In this document: piece by piece, positions 6,666 through 10,735 of the stretch
Layout of the letters: each line of letters starts with the position of its first letter
Position numbering within the stretch: the stretch's first letter is position 1
NCBI GenBank assembly: GCA_026786125.1
Contig: JAJAYU010000061.1
Coordinates: 1-10,735, forward strand
Source of the DNA: Chamaesiphon sp.
GTDB taxonomy: Bacteria; Cyanobacteriota; Cyanobacteriia; Cyanobacteriales; Chamaesiphonaceae
Direction: 5' to 3'
Length of the DNA: 10,735 nt
The notes under the pieces: generated by a model
What the model was told of the DNA's origin: nothing
The model's database searches: none
The model's input: the letters and a program-made list of their open reading frames with translations, nothing else
Translations under genes and position numbers: made by a program

Positions 6666-6998
6666 TTGAAAAAGCTAATTTCAATCTTTGCAGTAGCAAT
6701 TGCATTATTCACCATCACGTTTAGTACCCCTGCTTTAGCTAGCGATGCTGCTGCTGGAGCCAAAATCTTTAGTGCAAACTGCGCTGCTTGTCATGCTGGT
6801 GGCAACAATGTGATCATGGCCAACAAGAACCTCAAAAAAGAAGCCTTGGCTGAGTATGGCATGAATTCGATCGCTGCCATCACTACCCAAGTTACCAACG
6901 GTAAAAACGCGATGCCTGCTTTTGGTGGTAGACTCTCTGCTGCTCAAATCGAAGATGTTGCTACTTATGTCTTAGCTCAAGCTGAAAAAGGGTGGTAG
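6666..6998 (+). CDS. petJ: Cytochrome c6 (PetJ)
   Basis: Cytochrome c6 is a small soluble lumenal carrier that takes electrons from cytochrome f to photosystem I, replacing plastocyanin under copper shortage, and to terminal oxidase. The 110-residue precursor has a signal peptide (MKKL, hydrophobic run, TPALA at 21-25) and a mature part of about 85 residues, the usual size. CAACH (Cys39, Cys42, His43) binds haem c, and Met83 in NAMPAFGG is the sixth ligand. The family C-terminus [16 protein letters not shown] is present. The start codon is TTG, backed by a strong Shine-Dalgarno site. It has its own promoter candidate, so it may be expressed apart from psbV. A weak palindrome, CTAGTTT/AAACTAG, at 7002-7016 follows the stop. 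Confidence 0.97.
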   Translation: MKKLISIFAVAIALFTITFSTPALASDAAAGAKIFSANCAACHAGGNNVIMANKNLKKEALAEYGMNSIAAITTQVTNGKNAMPAFGGRLSAAQIEDVATYVLAQAEKGW

Positions 6999-7001
6999 AT
7001 T

Positions 7002-7016
7002 CTAGTTTTAAACTAG
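7002..7016 (+). terminator. Weak palindrome after petJ
   Basis: CTAGTTT-T-AAACTAG begins 3 bases after the petJ stop and is followed by TTTATC. The stem is AT-rich and so weak; it is at best a marginal terminator. Confidence 0.3.
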
Positions 7017-7031
7017 TTTATCCATCAATAG

Positions 7032-7113
7032 TGGCTGGTAACTGCTGACTGCTCGATCGCGAAATTGCTTATATTTAAGTTGTTCTCGATCGATAGTTCT
7101 CAATTACCAGCCA
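7032..7113. repeat. 82-bp inverted repeat between petJ and nurA
   Basis: TGGCTGGTAACTG (7032-7044) matches the reverse complement of 7101-7113 at 12 of 13 bases. The 56-base interior contains two CGATCG sites and no reading frame. It could be a small miniature element, a terminator for petJ, or a structured 3' end. No flanking target duplication is evident. Confidence 0.6.
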
Positions 7114-7130
7114 TTATGCTATTCACAGAA

Positions 7131-7213
7131 GGGGATAGGGAACAGGGGATAGGGGATAAAAACATCTGAAATTAGCCCTAATCGCTATCCTCTAATCCCT
7201 ATACCCTATCCCC
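7131..7213. repeat. Second copy of the GGGGATAGGG-type inverted repeat, just before nurA
   Basis: The left arm (7131-7158), built of GGGGATA units, faces a right arm (about 7185-7213) that is its imperfect reverse complement; the outer ten bases, GGGGATAGGG, match exactly. It is the same repeat type as at 5683-5780, including the shared CTAATCCCTAT core. Its right arm ends 7 bases before the nurA ATG, where a ribosome binding site would normally be. Confidence 0.8.
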
Positions 7214-7220
7214 TCTCTCC

Positions 7221-8447
7221 ATGCTAGACATTAATAAAGTTGCCAAACAACTCCCTGGAATCGGTCAACATTTAGTCCGAGAGACTGCGGCAAATCAGCA
7301 GCGGCTACAACTAGCAATCTCATCACTCCAGCAGGCAGCCCAGCGACAAGCAGAAATCGACCAGATCCAGCAGCAGTGGGGGAATAGGCTATTTTTTAAT
7401 ACATCTATACCGATCGAACCGCTAGATACCCGCATTGATATCGCCGCGCCGCCAGCGCAGCAGACTGTACTCGCCACAGATGGCTCCCAAATTGCCCCCA
7501 GTCATCATGAAATTGCTTATTGCTACCTAATTAATATCGGTAGAGTGATGATTCACTATGGGCAGAATTTGCACCCACTGCTGGATAGTATTCCTGAAGT
7601 TTTTTATCAGCAAGAAGATTTATATATTTCCCGTCAGTGGGGAATTAGTACCGAAGAATGGCTGGGTTACAGGCGGGCGGTATCTGAAGCAACAGTCCTA
7701 GCAGAATTGGGCTGTAACCGGGTCAATCCACCGTTTGGGTTTGATGATATTGAGGCGATTTCCAAACCAGCTAAACCCCGTGTACCCACCTTGGCGATGG
7801 TGGATGGCTCACTTGTCTACTGGTTTCTAGAACAATTGCCAGTAGAAGCGCGGGAGCGGATTCTCACGCCGATTTTAGCAGCGTGGGAGCAGCTTCGATT
7901 AGCAGGGATTCCGATTGTCGGTTATCTTAGTGCTTCTCGTAGTATCGACAATCTCAATCTATTGCGGTTAGTGACTTGTCCCCACGATGTCCCCGATTGC
8001 CCACTCCACTGTGGCGATGCCACAAAGCTCCCCTGTCAGCAGTTTGAAGGCTTGCGAGACACTACTTTATGGAATACCCAGTTAGCCCCAGGACAACGAA
8101 GCTGTTGGTGGAAAAGTACTGCCAAGATTTTAGATTATTACGATGATGCTCAGAAGACTTATTTCTGCTACCTCAACGTTGGTACAGAAATCGCCCGCAT
8201 TGAAGTTCCCGCCTGGGTAGCTCAAGATCGAGCTTTAGCTGAGGTGACTTTAAGTATGATTATTTCTCAAGTCAATAAGGGCTATGGCTATCCTGTCGCG
8301 CTAGCCGAATCACACAATCAAGCTGTCGTCAGAGGTGCAGATCGATCAAGCTTTTTTGCATTACTAGAACGAGAACTAATCAAAACTGGTATCAAGAATG
8401 TCAGCACATCCTACAAGGAGACAAGAAAACGGGGAAGTGTAGCTTAA
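7221..8447 (+). CDS. nurA: NurA-domain nuclease
   Basis: A 408-residue protein of the NurA family, metal-dependent 5'-3' DNA nucleases that in archaea resect double-strand breaks with the HerA helicase. The family metal site is visible: ATDGSQI with Asp87, MVDGSLVYW with Asp195, and near the C-terminus the block from YGYPVALAESHNQAVV (355-370) to ADRSSFF, with His365 and Asp374. A helical, Gln-rich N-terminal stretch (about 20-55) may be a coiled coil. Between the metal motifs lie four cysteines (253, 260, 264, 272), spacing C-x6-C-x3-C-x7-C, which could hold zinc or an iron-sulfur cluster (inference). No HerA gene is in the window. No Shine-Dalgarno site is present; an inverted repeat ends 7 bases before the ATG. 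Its exact role in cyanobacteria is unclear to me. Confidence 0.9.
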   Translation: MLDINKVAKQLPGIGQHLVRETAANQQRLQLAISSLQQAAQRQAEIDQIQQQWGNRLFFNTSIPIEPLDTRIDIAAPPAQQTVLATDGSQIAPSHHEIAYCYLINIGRVMIHYGQNLHPLLDSIPEVFYQQEDLYISRQWGISTEEWLGYRRAVSEATVLAELGCNRVNPPFGFDDIEAISKPAKPRVPTLAMVDGSLVYWFLEQLPVEARERILTPILAAWEQLRLAGIPIVGYLSASRSIDNLNLLRLVTCPHDVPDCPLHCGDATKLPCQQFEGLRDTTLWNTQLAPGQRSCWWKSTAKILDYYDDAQKTYFCYLNVGTEIARIEVPAWVAQDRALAEVTLSMIISQVNKGYGYPVALAESHNQAVVRGADRSSFFALLERELIKTGIKNVSTSYKETRKRGSVA

Positions 8448-8523
8448 TTTGGCAGATGGCGAAATATCTAAAATCAATCTAGCCGCTGGTGTAGCCTCTG
8501 TGCATCGATCGTATATCTATACC

Positions 8524-8733
8524 CTAACTCCGACTGCGATTCGGTGTACAATCAACAAATCCGATCGCTTCACTATCCAAATACCCAGCCAAAGCCATTT
8601 CGACAACTGCCTCAATTGGAAAGTCAATTTCAGTAGCTCGATCGATAAAGGCTGCTCTAATCCGCTCTGGCAAGTTTTCGAGGATCGTTTGAGCCGCCGC
8701 AGGTGTAAGTTGTTCTAAAGTCTTCGATTGCAT
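8524..8733 (-). CDS. Small helical protein (69 aa) paired with the GIY-YIG gene
   Basis: I do not recognise a named family, though short proteins of this look are common in cyanobacteria. It is predicted almost wholly helical, with the amphipathic segments LTPAAAQTILENLPERIRAA (9-28) and RATEIDFPIEAVVEMALAG (32-50), and ends DSEAIGFVDCTPNRSRS. No membrane helix or catalytic motif is seen. It starts 4 bases after the stop of the GIY-YIG gene, with GGAG about 10 bases before the ATG, so the two are likely cotranscribed and translationally coupled. A competing plus-strand frame covers the same bases, but it has no Shine-Dalgarno site and no recognisable protein. Possible roles (partner, inhibitor, DNA-binding subunit) are guesses from context. 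Confidence 0.62.
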   Translation of the reverse strand: MQSKTLEQLTPAAAQTILENLPERIRAAFIDRATEIDFPIEAVVEMALAGYLDSEAIGFVDCTPNRSRS

Positions 8734-8737
8734 AGCT

Positions 8738-9103
8738 TTAACGCTCCATAGGAATCTTAACGTTATAAGGCGGTTCGGTGGATCTAAGCAAAATTGCTTC
8801 TAGTTCTAATAATAACCCTGGTTTTCCCCATCGATCGAGCCTCTCAATGGCAATCCTCACATCATTGGGTGCATAAAGATCGAGCCACGCCCAAGTAAAT
8901 GCTTTGTGTCCCCCGTTGAACCTCGTACTCAGATCGTTTGTCTTTCCTAAATATAACAATCCATCCGTGCGATGACGAATTGCATAAATACCAGGCGCAC
9001 GAGGTAACTTATTAAAGGTTCGGTCGATTTCTAGACATAGCTCGAAATCTTTGAATACCAATCGATCGAGTATTTCTCGCGCCTGTTGCTGGGAATCAGT
9101 CAT
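8738..9103 (-). CDS. GIY-YIG domain protein (putative endonuclease)
   Basis: A 121-residue protein made of a leader helix and one GIY-YIG domain. The first motif is GIYAIRH (38-44) and the second is YLG in LLYLGKTNDLSTRF (49-62). The catalytic arginine position is Arg61. A metal-binding glutamate is likely Glu100 or Glu102 in LLLELEAILL, and PPYN (111-114) closes the domain. All key positions are filled, so nuclease activity is possible. Single-domain GIY-YIG proteins include repair, restriction and homing-derived enzymes; there is no target-recognition domain here. An exact TATAAT lies on the minus strand at 9139-9134, about 30 bases upstream, but no good -35 is seen at proper spacing. It heads a two-gene unit with the 69-residue protein. 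Confidence 0.88.
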   Translation of the reverse strand: MTDSQQQAREILDRLVFKDFELCLEIDRTFNKLPRAPGIYAIRHRTDGLLYLGKTNDLSTRFNGGHKAFTWAWLDLYAPNDVRIAIERLDRWGKPGLLLELEAILLRSTEPPYNVKIPMER

Positions 9104-9242
9104 TATTTAGGCTGGGAAAACAAAGCAATACCTATTATATTACAACCAAACGATCGAGTCCCCAATTCCCAACACTTATCAAACATACAAATCCACAAAT
9201 CAGAATCGATCTAATATATCCAGAGTTAATGGGCTAGTTTGA

Positions 9243-9271
9243 TTGATGTTAATTTATCTATGGTGTACATT
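9243..9271 (+). promoter_or_regulatory. Possible promoter for the 279-residue protein gene
   Basis: TTGATG (9243-9248) and TACATT (9266-9271) are 17 bases apart, each with four of six consensus matches, about 55 bases before the GTG start. The stretch from 9285 to 9325 is very AT-rich, and other -10-like hexamers such as TATACT (9309-9314) occur in it, so this choice is uncertain. Confidence 0.25.
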
Positions 9272-9325
9272 CATCATCTCTATTTATGAGATAATATTAA
9301 TTATATATTATACTAGTTTATATTC

Positions 9326-10165
9326 GTGACTCCTGCTAACTCGGTTTTGATTGCTTCTCTTAATGAAATTAAGGATGCAATTTCTGATTTCCGCAATTCT
9401 TCAGTTCCAGACGAAGCTGATAATACCCTAAAGCGTATCGTCTCTTTATTTGGAAAAGAGCCTCTTGATAGATTCTTGACATCGGTTCTTCCATCTATTG
9501 ACTTTGAAACGTGGCGGGAAGAATCAATCGGTAACTGTGGGATTCAATGGCCTATTAATATGGACAATCGTGTCGCTATACAAGTAGAACTTTGTCGAGA
9601 GATAGAACGCTCAAACCATATTTCTTTGATAAATTTTATACAAGAATATTGTGGTGAAAATAGTGGGGATCTTCCAAGACTCTTTAGAGCATTTACAACA
9701 AAGATACTAGATCCTCTTGTTCGAGATATTAGCCGATTGATAGAATTGAGACCAGTTTCTCCGATCCTCTTAGATGCTATGAGGAGTCTTCCTATAAGTG
9801 GTGATGAGACTCTTGATGAATTACTTCAAGAAGCATGTAGAAAATTCAAAGATCCTACACCTCAATCTCTTCAAGATGCAACAGAAAAGCTCTGGGATTC
9901 GTGGGAACGAATTAAGTCTTTGGAGAATCCTGAAAATAAAAAGAATTCTGTCAAATTACTTCTTGATCGAGCAACTAATAATACATATTTCTATAATTAT
10001 CTAGACCAAGAAGCTAAGGCTCTGACTGATATCGGAAATCAGTTTCAACTACGGCATTTTGAAGTTGGTAAACAACCACTTACTCTAGAACAGCTAGAAT
10101 ATCTCTTTCATAGACTTTACTCGCTAATACGTTTTCTGCTTTTAGCTCGCACTAAGAATTCATAA
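9326..10165 (+). CDS. Unrecognised protein with HEPN/Abi_C-like C-terminal region
   Basis: A 279-residue soluble, mostly helical protein of no family I can name with certainty. The frame needs a GTG start at 9326; the first internal ATG (codon 79) would cut conserved-looking sequence. The N-terminal part (about 30-110) has LFGKEPLDRFL and a WP-x8-AIQVEL block. The C-terminal part (about 180-275) runs ATEKLWDSWERI, KKNSVKLLLDRA, then LTDIGNQFQLRHFEVGK (233-249) and LEYLFHRLYSLIRFLLL. This helix, conserved turn with N and RH, final helix layout resembles the abortive-infection C-terminal (Abi_C/HEPN-like) fold, but the canonical R-x4-6-H ribonuclease motif is not clearly present; only Arg243-His244 is. 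The gene is AT-rich, has no CGATCG that I could find, and no Shine-Dalgarno site, unlike its neighbours, which suggests transfer. A defence role is speculation. Confidence 0.72.
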   Translation: MTPANSVLIASLNEIKDAISDFRNSSVPDEADNTLKRIVSLFGKEPLDRFLTSVLPSIDFETWREESIGNCGIQWPINMDNRVAIQVELCREIERSNHISLINFIQEYCGENSGDLPRLFRAFTTKILDPLVRDISRLIELRPVSPILLDAMRSLPISGDETLDELLQEACRKFKDPTPQSLQDATEKLWDSWERIKSLENPENKKNSVKLLLDRATNNTYFYNYLDQEAKALTDIGNQFQLRHFEVGKQPLTLEQLEYLFHRLYSLIRFLLLARTKNS

Positions 10166-10183
10166 TAGTGAAGGATGTCTATT

Positions 10184-10411
10184 TTAAAATATTTCTCTCT
10201 GGAATATTACAAAATGGAATGTTGTTGGATGAACTGAATAACCTTTTACTTCCCAACCATCTTTACCCATGTCATCCCAGAATTTATTTGCATTTATATT
10301 TTTTCTGGATTTCTTTTCATTATTCACATAAAAGTTAATAAATTCAGTGCTGTTAACAAGGTGATTAGGCTCGTGATAGTGAACCCTCATGTACTCAAAT
10401 TTACGTTGCAT
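10184..10411 (-). CDS. Small DUF4177-like protein (75 aa)
   Basis: The layout recalls DUF4177 proteins: an N-terminal strand KFEYMRVHY (4-12), then a helix ending FWDDMGKDGWEVKGYSV (44-60), equivalent to the L-x-x-L-G-x-x-G-W-E-L-V motif, then a final strand FHFVIFQRE. The middle (about 14-40) is longer and more charged than usual. It has no signal peptide or membrane helix. The function of DUF4177 proteins is not known to me. It converges on the 279-residue gene with 18 bases between the stops and shares its AT-rich composition, so both may belong to the same acquired segment. The ribosome binding site is weak (GAG about 8 bases upstream). Confidence 0.6.
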   Translation of the reverse strand: MQRKFEYMRVHYHEPNHLVNSTEFINFYVNNEKKSRKNINANKFWDDMGKDGWEVKGYSVHPTTFHFVIFQREIF

Positions 10412-10628
10412 ATTTCAACTCTAAATGATAAATGTTATTAACCTATATCTAAGATTCCCATTCACTAGATGAAAATTACTAAGTATTGAAAATTTGTTAA
10501 TGTCTTTTCTTGTAGAGTTAGCTGAGGGATAACTATCAGTTTCTGAATTCCGAACGCATACAATAATATCCCAATCCCACATCACCAGATCCGCGCTACG
10601 ATAGATAATCGCCCAAACAATCCGAAAC

Positions 10629-10633
10629 AGAGG
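10629..10633 (+). promoter_or_regulatory. Shine-Dalgarno site for the GTG start of the radical SAM gene
   Basis: AGAGG lies 7 bases before GTG at 10641. The frame is closed by a TAG at 10602-10604, and no ATG lies between that stop and the GTG, so this site decides the start. Confidence 0.65.
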
Positions 10634-10640
10634 CAAGATC

Positions 10641-10735
10641 GTGGCAGTTGCAGTAGATAGTCTCATTACTCCTGAAATCCTCAAACCCGCTCGTTATCTC
10701 GGTAACGAACTCGGTGCGGTGCATAAACCGTGGGA
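10641..10735 (+). CDS. B12-binding-type radical SAM protein, N-terminal fragment
   Basis: Only the first 31 codons are present before the window ends. Starting from GTG, the translation runs through DSLITPEILKPARYLGNE and LGAVHKPW, which matches the N-terminus of the TIGR03960-type radical SAM proteins that carry a cobalamin-binding-like domain (often with a DUF2344 partner or fusion). The PARYLGNE-x-x-AVHK block is highly characteristic. The iron-sulfur CxxxCxxC motif would lie beyond the right edge. These proteins are widespread in cyanobacteria; the reaction is not established as far as I know. CGATCG-poor sequence ends about here and composition returns to that of the core genes. Confidence 0.86.
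   Translation, partial: MAVAVDSLITPEILKPARYLGNELGAVHKPW

Noticed and set aside
8449..8718. 89-codon plus-strand frame right after nurA
   Set aside because: It would start at TTG without a ribosome binding site, and lies antisense to the better supported 69-residue gene coupled to the GIY-YIG gene.
9798..10004. 68-codon plus-strand frame inside the 279-residue gene
   Set aside because: Alternate frame of a longer gene with better protein-like composition.
10421..10684. 87-codon minus-strand frame before the radical SAM gene
   Set aside because: Its start lies inside the radical SAM coding region in antisense, composition is not convincing, and no ribosome binding site is seen. A small gene here cannot be wholly excluded.

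Overview
The window reads as cyanobacterial chromosome. It carries psbV (cytochrome c550 of photosystem II), petJ (cytochrome c6), an AccD whose residues follow the cyanobacterial form closely, and a C-DES-type cystine lyase. CGATCG hexamers are abundant, with two full GCGATCGC (HIP1) octamers, and short G-rich tandem repeats sit between genes, as is usual in cyanobacterial genomes. The sequence does not fix the species.

Layout. At the left edge is the 5' part of rimP on the minus strand. It is preceded by a 315-base gap holding a minus-strand intrinsic terminator (a candidate attenuator or small-RNA end) and a plus-strand promoter for the next gene. A histidine-phosphatase gene (505-1143, +) then runs convergently into a minus-strand group, in transcription order: a decayed Ser/Thr kinase (4572-3508), a C-DES-like PLP cysteine/cystine lyase (3399-2251) and a GT-B glycosyltransferase-like protein (2230-1154). 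The kinase remnant has lost its N-lobe and catalytic loop, and its DFG motif reads VFG. A G-rich octamer tandem repeat lies between it and the lyase and creates a spurious N-terminal extension of the lyase frame.

The plus strand from 4816 to 8447 holds accD, psbV, petJ and a NurA-family nuclease. accD supplies malonyl-CoA for fatty acid synthesis. psbV and petJ are both lumenal c-type cytochromes of photosynthetic electron transport, with clear signal peptides, CXXCH haem sites and strong Shine-Dalgarno sites; petJ starts with TTG. Their gaps are rich in structure: a long hairpin after psbV, a palindrome in the spacer of a predicted petJ promoter, an 82-bp inverted repeat after petJ, and two copies of a TAGGGGAT-type inverted repeat, one after accD and one directly before nurA.

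The right end is accessory-looking. A minus-strand pair (8524-9103) encodes a GIY-YIG domain protein followed 4 bases later by a 69-residue helical protein. An AT-rich segment with no CGATCG hexamers that I could find follows. It holds an unrecognised 279-residue protein with an HEPN/Abi_C-like C-terminus and a convergent 75-residue DUF4177-like protein. Core sequence resumes at 10641 with the start of a B12-binding-type radical SAM gene that runs off the window.

I see no tRNA, rRNA, CRISPR array, transposase or intact insertion sequence. The best candidates for something undescribed are the 9326-10411 island, the GIY-YIG/small-protein pair and the rimP leader structure; none can be called a new system from sequence alone.
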